DNA of 64,000 bases from Bimastos eiseni. Lineage: Eukaryota > Annelida > Clitellata > Crassiclitellata > Lumbricidae. The notes under the pieces were generated by a model. That model was not told the origin of the DNA. It did no database searches and was given only the letters and a program-made list of their open reading frames with translations. This document shows, piece after piece, positions 32,923-45,009 of the stretch. Within the stretch, counting starts at the first letter, position 1. Each line of letters starts with the position of its first letter. The stretch is from NCBI GenBank assembly GCA_959347315.1, contig OY365813.1, forward strand, positions 20,369,854-20,433,853, read 5' to 3'. The translations under genes and the position numbers were made by a program.

Positions 32923-35840
32923 TGTCTGTGTGCATGTGTGTGTGTATGTATGTGTGGGTGTATGTACTGGTAAGTCCTTTCGTTTGAAGTCTAAATGTGA
33001 TCTTTGTGTACACACCTTTTTTTATGTGTTTCAAATGCCTCTGACCTGCCCAATGCCTTGCCCCACTTCCTTACCTCCTTTATGCTGAAGGCATTCAGAA
33101 TTTTATTCAGTGGGGTAGACGGTTTTCATACCCGGGGCAGGGAGACGGTTGAATGGCTGCAAACTGGCAGGTTGGCTTAGCCTTCCACTCCATAGAGTTC
33201 CCAGGGACGACTGTAAGATAAGCAATAGGACAGATGGGAGCCTAGTAGACTGCCATACAGTTAAATTGCACTTGTTGTAATCTGTTACACTTCATATACA
33301 TAGTTTTCCTTGTTTATACATTTTGATATTCATACATATACTTATATTATTGTAGAATATAAATATTCATACATATACTTATATTATTGTAGAATATAAA
33401 TATTCATACATATACTTATATTATTGTAGCATATAAATATTCATACATATACTTATATTATTGTAGCATATAAATATTCATACATATACTTATATTATTG
33501 TAGCATATAAATATTCATACATATACTTATATTATTGTAGCATATAAATATTCATACATATACTTATATTATTGTAGAATATAAATACTCGTACTTATGC
33601 ATATTCATACATTTATATATAATAATTACACAGATTCTTACATGTATATGCAATACATATTTATATATATATGTTTATGTATATATTTATTTGTGTATGT
33701 ATACATGAATATACATACCATGAATTCTCTTGTTTGTATATTTTCCCAAGGCAGTTAACACATTATGCTTGAGAAGAAGAGAAGAGATTGAAATCTGATC
33801 GAAGGTCCTGTTTTATTGAGTTGTCGAAATAGTAATGGACATCCGTGTTTACTCATAAAGAGTAGCAGCCGTGTAAACAATATTACACACCTAATTGCAA
33901 GGATGTATTAGCATAAAAAGGATATTGTTGAATATGAAGGATGTGTTAGCATACAATGGATGTTGTAACTTGCTAGCATACTACTAGCCTATACCTCTAT
34001 GCATACATTCATACTTACTTACATACATGTATGTATGCATACATGTATGCATGCATACATACAATGCCATGCGTGCATCTGTTTCTTTTTCCCTGGGGTT
34101 TCCGGGCTGAGAGCACCTCTGAATAGTTATTCTGTGAGAGGTGCTATATAAATCCGATGATTCAATCAATCAATCAAAAATACTTGATATAGCACACGTT
34201 CAAGGTATCTACTCAGAGGCGTTCATACGATAAGATACGCACATTCATATATGCATGCACATTTAATACATGCATACATATGCATAAATGCATTCATGCA
34301 GACATACATACAAATGCGTATGTTATGCGTGCATGTTAATCGAAAGCTCTCTGTTTATTATAGAGAGTGGTGTATGCCTTGAGCCATTTACATAATTTCT
34401 GTTGTACTACACGCTTTGTACAGGGCTGAAAGAAGGGCTCTGTGTGTATAAAAACTGATTGAATCACATGAATGAAAAAGAGTGTCGTTAATCTTCTTGT
34501 TGGTTGGGTCCCGCTTGTGCAACTGTTGTTTCTCCTACTTAGGAGTCTTATCTCTGAGATAGCTGGAGACTAGTTGCCTACAAGCCCTAATTGTCCCATT
34601 GACCTAGATAGAGTGTGGTACCAAATCTGGCGTTTGGTGTGAGGCCAAATCAAGACCTGGCAAAAACAGTTCCGCAATCGACTGCAATGTGTTCGGTTCG
34701 TGCGATGAACAAGTGGAAATTTGTTTCTGAAAGTATAAATTTCAAAAAATGGAATATTTTTATGAAATCGAGGTTTGTTTTTAAAGGTGGAAATTTGTTT
34801 ATAAAAATGAAAATTTCTTTCCACAAATGGGGCTGTTCTCTTGATAGAGTTTGCAGCCTCTTATGATGCAAGAGGTTGCAGTCTGCAGCAATATTCACAT
34901 GTTCTCTGTAACTGCATACCTACCTCTTCCAGCCTACTTTTGCCTCTAACATTCACCCGGCTTCAGTGGTCTTTTCGAAACTTTGCAAGAGGGCACTATC
35001 GAATTACAGTTGTATTATATTGTTAAAAAAGGGAAGAATGAGAACCGTTTTTTCCTATTGTACCAGTCCTATGCCACACCAACGGCAGTTGCTTGCCAAT
35101 GGAGAAGTCATATATGGCTGTCGCCTCCTATTTGCTCAAGCTTTCGTAGGTGGAGAAATTGTGATAAATGAGTGGGATAATTTTTCATGGGTTATTGTTC
35201 TAAAGACATCCTATAGGAACCAGCAGCTATTTACGGTACAGCGAGGGTGCACCTGGACTCTGGCGCGTGTTATATACATGTAACATGTGGTCTTATTGAA
35301 GTAGTAATATTTGCTATATATATATATATGTCTTTATGTGTGTGTAAGTGTGTGGGTGTTAACATGTATAGTATTTGTAAATGTTTTTGTATATATATAG
35401 TGCCCTTATTTACAAAAGTAGGCCTATACATGATAGGGCAGCTAAATACACAGTTAGACAGTATCAATATGTATTCATACATACATGGGTTTTCTCTCTG
35501 TATAAATTATGCTCAATCGCTTATATATATATATATAATATATTTATATAAATGTATATATAAATGTATATATGTATATATAAAATCATTTATGTATGTT
35601 TTGTGCAGTGTAGACTGTAGTGTTTGTATAACATTGACCTTCTGTAGCCATTGTTGACATATTTATAGAGTAAACCTCGAGTAGGTCTTGACCTAGAGTC
35701 TGTGACCTGAGCTTTTTATCTGGGCTTTCATAGATCACGATTACCTCTCCAAGGACTCTCACGGTGGCTTGTCTTACGAACTTCAGATTGTCAGTGTTGA
35801 ACACTTCAGTGTTGAACCCACCATAGACCGCTATAATTAT

Positions 35841-35879
<39 letters not shown>

Positions 35880-35900
35880 TATATATAATATATATAGTGT

Positions 35901-35948
<48 letters not shown>

Positions 35949-38900
35949 GGCCTACTGAGGAGAACGTAGCCGTTTGCATACCTATGTATGTTTGGGCTGA
36001 CTTAGTGTATGAGACAGCAGTATTGACCAGAGTATGACATGACATAATACTTAGATGACAGAATCACTGTTACAGCGTTCACTGAGTGTAAGGTATAAGC
36101 TTACCCAATGTCATCTATACCATTTCATTATTTGTAACTCAAGCACTCAAGAAGGAATAGTTGTTGTTGATGATAATAATAATGATAATAATTTTCATTT
36201 ATCTTCAAACTGACAAGCCGCATTACGATTACAAGTGCAGTATGGACGAATTACGACAAGTTATTACAGGAGTCGAATTTAACTGTCGGCAGCCATGCTA
36301 GACGCTAATTGCCTTATACATCTGATTTAATCAATGACGCCACATAGCGATAGAATGACTAGACAACCTTATGGGATACATGGGATTTCTCTGACATGAG
36401 GTTGCTTGCCTCCTTATTTGGTAGTAGTTGAAAGATTAGCTTGCCAAAGCCCAGAGATGTCAAAGACTCGCGCGAGGGGGCGCAATGTTTTCCTGGCCTG
36501 AGGAGCCTTTTCTAAAGACCACAGAATTTGAGAATTAAAGTTCAAATTTCTCATTTTAAAAGCTTGATGAGCTTTAAGTGATGTTCACAATGAGCAGCGT
36601 GAGTCAAAGCGCTGTGATTTTGAGCATGCGTTTAAGCGATCGTGTTTGACTTGATTGTGTTGTTAATTGTCCGGCTTTTGAAAGGTTAATTGAGCAGTTA
36701 AGCGTGACGTCAGCGTGTGTGTGTGACATCTGTTCTGTACTCACTCACTTTAATCGAGACACAGGAGAGGAAATCTTCTGGGACCAACCGATAAGAATGA
36801 AGTGGTTCGCGTGCTATGTGTGTGCTTCCGAGATTACAGTGTGATTATGTAACGATTGAGCATGATGCACACCTGTGACGTATATATCACATAAATGTAT
36901 GATATTTTTATATATATGCATATACATATGCATATACATATAATATATATATACATTTTGGAACTCCGTATATGCACCGCATTGTCTGGGCCTCCACGGT
37001 TGAGAAGTGCACGCCTATTGTTATATGTAAATATAATTTTGTATATCTATGTAACATTCCACCGATTCATGTATCATATATATACATGTATATTTATATG
37101 TATGTATATAAATTGCAATGCCTAAGGTTGTTTTCGTGTTGCTATGATAACAAAGGCCCTATCTTGAGATCCAGGGTTATGCACATACGTCTGCGCTTGG
37201 CCCGTGACGTCAGCAGCATGGCGGCTTCAAGCGTCCACTCAGGCGGTTAATTGTTGTACAGGGGACCCTGAGCAAGTCATTCGCTCACAGCTGCTCTGCT
37301 CTGTGGTCTGTGGTATGGTCAAGTGTTCGCTTTGACTTTGGAAGTGGGGCCATATCAGCTGATTGGTATTGTGTTGTATTGTATTGTACTTGTATTGTAT
37401 TTGTGTTGTTATGTGTTTGAGAATTTTTTTATTGTATTTAATATTTTAGCATTTATAGAGCACCTCTAGTAGGGTCAACCGTTCAGAAGTGCTGCCTGTG
37501 CGCAAGGCCCCGTAAGAAGAAGCAGGTCTTGAGAAAAGCAAAAGAGGATGAGAGACTGCCAGATGGAATTTTAGAGCAAACAAAAAGCAAAAGCATGTTC
37601 CACAGAGAGGGACCAATTGAAGCAAAGGATTGATACTGAACCATAGCAGTTCTAGTTTAAGGAACCAAGAGTTCCAATATATAGATATATATTATCAAGA
37701 GGTATTGTGTTTGACAGTGGCGTTTAATAATAAAATGCTTGACAATGACAAGGATAATAATAATTAATTAATAGGATCATTTGATGCTGGATGCTTGATC
37801 ATTGCTTGGTGATTAATGAATGCATAACAATGATGATCATGGTAATTAATTAATATGACCATGTGAAGGTATTGCTCACGTTTCTAAAGCTTATATAAGT
37901 CATACTTTGGTGGATGTGTTCAATAACCTCGCTTCAGTACCTGTGTAAAGCTATTGAATGCACTTAGATAAATTTGTTCATTCTGGTTTTCATTCCGGAA
38001 GGTTATTTATGTCTCTGCAAGAAGAACTCGAAGACTTGATAGGCCTACACATATGAGTTTCTGTGTATATTGGACAGCAATTATCATTTCTGGTAATTAA
38101 TTAACCATTTCATAATTGCTTTCCTGTTAGTTGTTTCGCAAATGGTGAACTTTTGAAAGTAGTTCGCACATGCAGAAAATTAATGGGATTGTAGTAGTTT
38201 GGAAGCAATACCCGGTTTCACACAGTTTTCGGTCTGGTTTGAACATGCAAAACATCAGGTTTGCAAACAACTCTTCTAGACAAATCCGTTCAGCAAAGAC
38301 TCCAATGGTTACCTTGGACCAAAATGTCAATAAGGGACCAAAATAAACCATGTTGAAGTAAACTAGGTCATCATAAAGCCTAGGATGGTAAAGGTCATCA
38401 GAAACTGGGGTACTTCAAGGTCATAAAAGTACAGGTTTGGATATTTAGAGAATGCCAGTTGACCGAATCCCACACAATGCACTATTTATATACTTCTTCG
38501 GAAGGAAAAGAGACAAAGGCAGAACAAGACTATGCGCTGGATAGACAACATAAACAAGGACCTAACATCACTTGTACTTAACACCAGCGTGAGAAATGGA
38601 TTTAACACATGACCGAGGACAATGGCAATCATATATTCGTACCTATCTCTGCCAAACTTCTGTCATCGTGAACTGATGATGATGATAATGGACATGGGCA
38701 ATGATTGTTAATGCAGGTAGATACAATTCGGGCGATCTGGACTACAAGCGGTGGAAGGCCAACTTCCGATGTGCTCTCAATTCTCTTCAGGACGTGACGG
38801 AGGTGAAAGAAAAACGCGGAATGAAGGCCGGAGATCCGTACAAGGTCTACAAACTCCTTCCAGCGATTCTACCAAGAAGTAAGCATTGAATAACCTATTT

Positions 38901-41900
38901 TATGTAAAGAGCAATGGGATGTGGTGGCATTGTGGTATGTTCTGTGCCTTGCAATCAAAGGGTAGCAGGTTCGAACCCATCTTATGTGTGGTACAGTGGC
39001 CGATCGGTGTGGCACAGTGGCGGATCAGTTAGAGCGGTCAGCCCGTAACGTTCAGTGTGTGCTGAGTGAGCGGGTTCGAGCCTCTCGTCCGGGAGTCACC
39101 GTGTAAGAACCTTGATCAAGTCCTTCGCGCACCAGTGTTCTGCAGTACAACTGCCATTGCGCAGTCGAGCCGTGTCTGTGCACTTCTGAGCAAAAAATTT
39201 TGGAATCAAGGGTGCATGGTGGTTAATTTGCAGGACTGTCAACCGAGAACCTGGGGGGTCAAATTCCATCAGGGCAGAAATTTGGTTGACATTTCTGCCG
39301 CATAGCCAATTCAGCTCTGATGTCGGTGGAAATTAACGTATGAGTAACTTGATAATGATATTTAATTATATTACTTTAAAATGTTGATATTGTAAGATTT
39401 GTGATTACGCATGTAACTGAATGATGATATTTTAAGAAAGTCTTCAGGCAGTGAATTAACGAGGGTAGGACCCCCGACTAGGTTCTTACTACGGATTCGG
39501 GAGTTTGAGTCATTGCACATAAAATCGCTTTAAAAAGCCCCGATCTAGTGATTTTTTTTGCTCATTTATTGTGAATGGTGATATATTGTTTCTCAAACAG
39601 AACGTCGTCGAGAGAGTGTGAAATCTGCTCGAAGTTCTTCACCAGAAAATATTCCGGTTGGTTGCGTTTGTTTACAAGTAATCATGATAATCAAGTATTT
39701 ATATAGCACCATTTAATGTCAGGTCCTGATGCAGGCCAGTGTCTTCACCGGCGAAGTGAGCAGTTTAACTAGTTTGTCATTAAATTCTAGCTAATTTCAT
39801 TGTCCAATGTCACTCATCTCTTTGTACCTTTTACTCACACTACCAGCGCACGGTGGAAGAACCAAATCCAGGACGTTCGCCATTGCTGACCGCACAGTGT
39901 GGAACAACCTGGCCTCTCTTCGGTCATTCACTTTCTTCGTAGGGTGACCTCTGATGCTTTTCATCAACACCTTAAGTCTGTCCATTTCGCCCAAGCCTGG
40001 ATTTGGAGCGCCTCTAAGTAGTCATCTTGATGGGACGCTGCATTAAATTGATTGCTGGGTATAGATGTTAGAAATGGATGTTAGCATTTCTGCATTTCTG
40101 TAAAATTGATTTTTTGCTAAGTAAACAAGTATCATATATGCCATTAGGGCATGACCGGAAATCGTCTCAGACATTCACCGCACCCGAATATCCCGTTTTT
40201 TATCACTATTTGGAAGTATTCGCATCGGCAAATATTACACACACAAATAGTTAAAAATAAAAAATTCTTAATGCAATAAAAAATATTATAAACGTTTAAC
40301 AATCTAAGAGCTATAATTAAAAATTTAAAGCTGTATTATTAGTTATTACACGCACAAACATTTATTTTGCAAGTTTTTCATTTTTCATTACACAAAACGA
40401 TGAAGGTGATGAAAGTCGAAAATTTTAGGGTTTCAATTGGTAACTAGCACATTAGCATCGGTAGCTCTAGTAGATAAGTGCAAAGTTTGGCTAAATAAAG
40501 GAGTATCATATATGCAACATAGGCGGCGGTTTTCAACCAGTGGTATACGTACCCTAGGGGTATGCCAGCTGTTGCCAAGGGGGTATACAAAAGAAAAAAT
40601 TTGAAATGAATATTTTGTACCGAAACAGATAATAATTATCGCAGTTTTGAAATATCTTATTTATGCATAAGCCTATTGTAGTTTTACTATAACAGTAGTA
40701 TTCTAATTATTGTTAAATAATTTTCTTGTTATTATTTTATTCTATACTTTTCTATTGTTTGTTTGTCACAAATAACTTTTATTGTGTACTCAGCTGTACT
40801 GTACAAGGTGTACATTGTACAACAATAGTAAGTTTAATATAATAAATTTATCAAAATTTATTAATAAATTATAACCAATTTTCTAGTCTTAATAATCTAT
40901 TCAAATTAAATTATCAAAGAATGTTTCTGACATGTTTTTTCTGTTGGGGTACGCACACAAATAATTTTTTGGTTTGTTGGATTGGGGGTACAACAAAAAT
41001 GAAGGAAGGCTGGAAACCACTGCAATATAGGACCAAGTAGCACTTCACTGTTTGTTTGATTGGATTAATAAAAAAAGATGGCTATGGTTGTATGATGTGA
41101 CAGCCGGTCTGGATGTGCTTCCATTCAGGCGGCGCTGGTAATGTCGACGACAATGACCGATACCACTCCGGCCAAACCATCAGAGTCCGATCCTTTTCCG
41201 CCGGTGGAAGAACCTCTTCCGCCAGACCTCTTTCTCCAGCTGATGCCACTACCTAGCGGTGCCGGGTGTGAGCCAGTCGTTGCCTGGTCGTCCGGGGCGG
41301 ACCTTGACGGCATTCCAGCTGGCGTGGTAGACATGGAGAACCTCGTGACACTAGACGCGCCTCTCATGTACCTCGACCACAGCTACACAAACACGACAGA
41401 TGGCATCGTCCAGAAGATTCCGTTTATTCCGTCCTCTCCTCCTGCTCCGCCTCCTCCAGTGGCCGCTCTGTTTAACAGTAAATATCTGTTTAGGTCCTGA
41501 GAGGGTGTAGGAGTTTTGAATGGTTTTGTTCTGTGAGGACTCTGAAAATGGCGTGACTTGGAGTGCGCCTGAAAATGCTTTCCTGCTGTCTCAACTAGAG
41601 ATTTATGCATCTGAAGAGGAGGAAGAATGCTCCAAATGTAGGAGAAATAAGGTTTTAAGTAGAGCATAAAGTGACACGAGCGAGCAAGCAGATTGAGCAC
41701 ATATAGAGCACATGCAGGGAAGGAATGCCAGAACTCGATATGCTTGGAGTTGAGGTTTAATAGGGAAAGTTTCATTTAGGGATAATTCTGATTCTGGAAT
41801 TTTAGTAAGTGAGTAAGTAAAATTATTTGCATCTGACAATTGTATGTGCATCACGCTATATACGATACAATGATTATGCACATTTTAAAATTAACTGTGA

Positions 41901-44357
41901 CAGAAGCAGATTATATAAAGTCATGCAAGCACAACTAAATATAATGTAAGATGCATCAATTAACAGAACTATTTTAAACAAGTTTAGACTTAACAAAAGG
42001 CAACATGTAAGGACATCGTCTCTTGTAAACTAAGTACTAGCCTCAGGAAGAGGTGGAAAGAGATGGTGAATGCAGTAGACAAAGAAATGTAGTTTCTGAA
42101 ATAGCTTCTTGTCAGTGGAGCAATCAACTTTTCTTCAGTATTTGATCTTTTCTTATATTGCATTCTGTGGGTCTTTTTTGGGGCAGCATTAACAAGCACG
42201 GTGTTTGCTTGCTTTCAGATGCCATTCCTCTTCCAGTTCAAAATCTCATCGACGAGGAAGAGGAGGAGGAGGAAATTCAGGTGATGCCAGCATCGCAGAA
42301 TTTGGAGAACTTGGAGAATCTGAACGAGTTGAATATGAACGAACTGTTCAGTTTTGTTGATGAACAAGGTTAGTTTTTGTCTTTTTACCATTACCATCGT
42401 TTTTTATTAATCCGAATAGATAAACAGTGAAATAGCATGCAACAGTGGTCAATGTATACTCAGAGAATGATCTGGGAAAATGGGAAAGAGATAATACCAT
42501 TAAAGGATCTTGGTTCAGCTTGCATGGTCACCCTTACATGTTTTACAAGTTATGTTTGGTCATATGGGCATTGGGCAGGGGTACTCGTACGATCGGTGGA
42601 AGGAGGGTTATATCGGATATGGTCGAATTGTATAGCAACTTTGCCCTGAGACTCTGAACATCCATGCCATCTGTCAGCTGTCGACGGGAATCGGTTTTTT
42701 GGTTCCACACTTGTGCATGGGCCCACCACTGATGACTCTTTTCAACTTGCTGTGCTTAGTTTGTTAATAGATGTATTTTTACTTGTATGCATCGACATTT
42801 AACTTCATTAAGGCCAGTGCAGAGAGCACCTCTGAGTAGATATCTTGAACGGGAGCTATATGAATGTTTGATTGCACTACATAGCAGTTGGTTAGGGTAT
42901 CGTAAACAAGTCAACATTACTGATGTAATTTCTGCATAAGATAGGCTATGTCTAGGACAAGGACAAGAAGGGAAATGATGAGGTGAAGGAGGAGGAGGAG
43001 GCGGAGGAGGAGGAGGAGGACTATTATGAGGACAGAGAGATGGAGGTGGAAGAAGATGAAGGAGGTGGAGGACAGATGGAAGGGTGATGATGATGATTTG
43101 GAGGGAGATGGGGAGAAGGAGAGCAAAACTGAGGAGGCAAGGATGATGATGAAGAGAAAGATGGGGATGAGGAGGAAAGGATACGGAGGAGAAAGGTAAG
43201 TAGGATGAGCAGGAAGAAGATGGTTGACGAGGAAGATGGCAAGTATAGGAGGGAAAACATGGTAGAGGAGAAGGATATAACTAAGAAGGAGGGGAAGTGG
43301 AGGGAGGAGGAGGAAACAGAGAAGGTAAGTATGTAAGCTAGTGTATTCTTTATTAATCACTTGCGATTCACATCTAGTAAAAAAATACTTAAATATATCC
43401 ATCAACATTCATGTTTGTGGCCTGGTGAATCCAAACCAGGCCTTGGCACCCTAAGCAGCAGGCTCATGGGGATTGGGGAGCTTTGGTTGCAATGGAACCC
43501 ACCCTGGTTAGGTTGCACTATACTCACTATAAATCATCTCACTCTGATGATTAAATCGAAACTTAGTGTTTTTTTAAATTTTCTGTTTAGGCAAGACCAT
43601 TGCTTCGAATATGTTACTGGACACGGTGATACAGGTGAGCTAGGTACCACATAATCGTAAACTCCACATTTAGAAAGCGCTATTGTAACCCAACCCTAAC
43701 CCAAGTGGGTTATCAGACGGATTTGAGCCAGTGTTGACCAGCTACTCTGCCTAACAGCTACTTCTCTGAATCTCTGAAAACCAGACTCTGATCTTCCTTG
43801 AACTACCCTTTTGACAACCCATTTGATTTGATGCCGCACTCATGAGTTAGCTGGTGCCATGCGCTTGGCTTTCAAGTGGCGCTTTAGAAGTTTTGAAATT
43901 ACGATGACACACCATAGTGCCACCAATCAGAGCACCTATCATTATAAAGGAGCTATATAAGTCATTAGATTAGGCTGGATTTTATTTGCGTTTTTGGCTT
44001 TTTTTGCATGTTCTGGGTTAGCTATGCAAGTTCTTCAAATTACGATGAAGTAGATGTACAGTGGGGCGCGGTGGCTTAGTGGGATGTTCGTTGCCTTGCG
44101 TTCGGAGGATCGCAGGTTCGAACCCACCTCGAGTCACTGTGTAACGACCTTGGACAAGTTGCTCACCCATAATTGTCTGTGAGGAAGGCAGTGGGAAACG
44201 ACCTCACTCATCTCATCCCTGGGTGGCATAAAGCCAAATGGACCTACCTTCTGGCAGAGCACTCATCATCTTCATCAGATGTACAGGTGAAAGTTGAATT
44301 CTGTTTTAGGCCCTGTGGAACCAGCCTGGGATCATCATAGCAAGTGAAGCGTTATGA
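31319..44357 (+). CDS. Interferon regulatory factor, IRF1/2-like (7 coding exons)
   Basis: A nuclear transcription factor that would bind ISRE/GAAA-type sites. Exons: 31319-32189, 38717-38878, 39601-39656, 41129-41477, 42219-42368, 43591-43634, 44310-44357 (TGA). Phases agree: 1,680 nt = 559 residues. The winged-helix DNA-binding domain lies at about 235-345, with tryptophans W240, W255, W267, W286 and W303 and the helix-3 text RWKANFRCALNSL. The intron after AQHTG is at the position and phase I recall for the vertebrate IRF1/2 gene. The domain is preceded by about 230 disordered residues with loose DP-S-QGSD repeats and basic patches, unlike usual IRFs where it is N-terminal. After it come a basic KRRR segment, a Pro/acidic region and an acidic stretch of seven Glu. 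No clear IAD domain is visible. Exon 39601 could alternatively end at the GT after CVCLQ, in the same frame. Confidence 0.92.
32305..32500 (-). repeat. tRNA-derived SINE family B, reverse copy
   Basis: In reverse it reads ggtgtccgatcggtcagagcggtcactgtaacgcgg, a B-box-like gggttcgacgctcg, gagtcgccgtgtagggaccttgatcgagtccttggcgca and the body ending cttcagaagaaaaatgttgg. It is the best preserved copy and lies in IRF intron 1. Confidence 0.85.
32688..32852 (+). repeat. First copy of a duplicated ~165-bp segment
   Basis: Shares cataaagagtagcagccgtg, then gtaaac, and catactactagcctatacct, then ctatgcatacattcata, with 33835-34013. The copies differ by substitutions and small indels. Sequence outside differs, so it is an interspersed repeat or an old local duplication. 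Confidence 0.8.
32853..32965. repeat. (GT)n/(GTAT)n microsatellite
   Basis: A 38-bp pure GT run within a longer tgtgtatg-rich stretch, directly at the end of the duplicated segment. Confidence 0.85.
33327..33585. repeat. 37-bp minisatellite, 7 copies
   Basis: Units of tattcatacatatacttata plus ttattgtagaatataaa. Copies alternate between gaatat and gcatat variants (aa-cccc-a order), which suggests block expansion. Confidence 0.95.
33835..34013 (+). repeat. Second copy of the duplicated segment
   Basis: See 32688-32852. This copy has an extra internal duplication of aggatgtattagcataaaaa. Here too the segment ends at a simple (catg/tatg) repeat. Confidence 0.8.
34075..34235. repeat. LINE-type tail joined to inverse-tail repeat
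   Basis: gggctgagagcacctctgaatagttattctgtgagaggtgctatataaat, then (caat)n, then cttgatatagcacacgttcaaggtatctactcagaggcg. The two halves are near inverse complements around the simple repeat. Confidence 0.6.
35520..35585. repeat. TA-rich microsatellite
   Basis: tatata and tgtatataaa units, IRF intron 1. Confidence 0.75.
35843..35942. repeat. (TA)n microsatellite
   Basis: Two TA blocks separated by agtgtaaggtat. Confidence 0.9.
36190..36390 (-). repeat. tRNA-derived SINE family E, reverse copy
   Basis: Contains cttcaaactgacaagccgcattacgattacaag, gagtcgaatttaactgtcggcagccatgc and gatagaatgactagacaacctta, in the order expected for the reverse strand of family E. Confidence 0.75.
37440..37680 (-). 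repeat. Interspersed repeat, 'GCGCTATATAAAT-tail' family
   Basis: catttatagagcacctctagtagggtc at one end and cagagagggaccaattgaagcaaaggattg…gcagttctagtttaagg at the other also occur, diverged, in 54590-54840. Confidence 0.6.
38915..39215 (+). repeat. Composite SINE: family A head followed by a complete family B
   Basis: 38915-38985 is a truncated family A head (ggtggcattgtggtatgttctgtgccttgcaa, B box aggttcgaaccca). At 38999 a full family B copy begins (tcggtgtggcacagtggcgg A box, gggttcgagcc B box). The join is within 15 bp, between IRF exons 2 and 3. Confidence 0.75.
39835..40055 (+). mobile_element. Truncated LINE, ORF2 3' end
   Basis: Reads GGRTKSRTFAIADRTVWNNL then a broken frame and the tail gcgcctctaagtagtcatcttgatgggacgctgcattaaatt. 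It is the same C-terminal motif as at 4090, 9605 and 20250. It lies in IRF intron 3. Confidence 0.75.
40524..41022 (+). mobile_element. Non-autonomous, internally deleted relative of the 25846 hAT
   Basis: The left end cggcggttttcaaccagtgg…gtaccctaggggtatgccagctgttgccaagg matches the right end of the 25846-28482 element in reverse. The right end ggggtacgcacacaaataa…gggggtacaacaaaaa…ggctggaaaccactg matches its left end. It has no ORF. Flanks aacatagg and aatatagg suggest an 8-bp duplication with one change. Divergence of a few percent or more indicates an older, related family member. Confidence 0.85.
42955..43330. repeat. Polypurine tract, about 375 bp
   Basis: The plus strand is almost entirely A/G (ggaggaggag, gatgatgaagag and similar) in IRF intron 5. 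Mirror-type GA tracts of this kind can form triplex DNA; no conserved ORF is evident. Confidence 0.8.
44064..44270 (+). repeat. tRNA-derived SINE family A, complete
   Basis: A box ggtggcttagtggga, B box aggttcgaaccca, then the family body to ctggcagagcactcatcatc. It ends about 35 bp before the last IRF exon, inside its intron. Confidence 0.9.
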
Positions 44358-44490
44358 GTTCAACATCAGTGAGAGCCAACTGACAAAAAAGGTGTGCAGT
44401 CGAGAATGATTTTCTTTTAAAGAAACAGAAAAGGATTTATTTTGTACAATGCATGTGTATTGATTTTAAAAGCAGATTTTTCTGCGAACG

Positions 44491-44496
44491 AATAAA
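44491..44496 (+). terminator. Candidate IRF polyadenylation signal AATAAA
   Basis: First AATAAA after the IRF stop codon, 134 bases downstream. Confidence 0.55.
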
Positions 44497-44654
44497 AAAT
44501 TATTTACTCAGTACAGCGTGTAGATATTGCGATGAAAACTTAACACTGTTTGGTCTCTGGTTTGCCTTGCCTGTCTAATTTAGACAAGCACACTGTTTCT
44601 GTCGTACAATGGCATGTCATGTATATGTTTATTTATTATTTATATTAAAAAATA

Positions 44655-44862
44655 TAGAGATGTGGTGGCACAGTGGTATGTTCTCTGCCTTGCAACAAAA
44701 GAAGGGTCGCAGGTTCGAACCCACCTCAAGTCAATGCGTAGCGACCTTGAACAAGTTGCTCACCCATAATTATCTTTGAGGGAGACAACGAGAAACCACC
44801 TCACTCACCTCATCCCTGGGTGGTGTAAAAGCCAACTTGACCTGCCTTCGGGCAGAGAACTG
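44655..44862 (+). repeat. tRNA-derived SINE family A, complete
   Basis: A box ggtggcacagtggtatg, B box aggttcgaaccca and full body, about 80-85% like the 44064 copy by eye. After it come unique sequence and a tail-like gtgctatataaattattgac at 44980. Confidence 0.9.
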
Positions 44863-45009
44863 ATCATCGTGTCTAAAATGCTTCTTGTGCAACTAAGCCT
44901 ACATCTGGATGTTTTTAATACATACATACATTTTTACACGAATCTATCATTGTCTGATGTCCTGTACATTGCGATATAAGTGCTATATAAATTATTGACT
45001 AGATTAGAT

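Noticed and set aside
36895..37250. Open frames of 76 and 92 codons
   Set aside because: AT-rich repeat sequence inside IRF intron 1, with overlapping frames and no splice-site support.
42917..43408. 163-codon minus-strand frame rich in Leu, Ser and Pro
   Set aside because: Translation of the polypurine/polypyrimidine tract.
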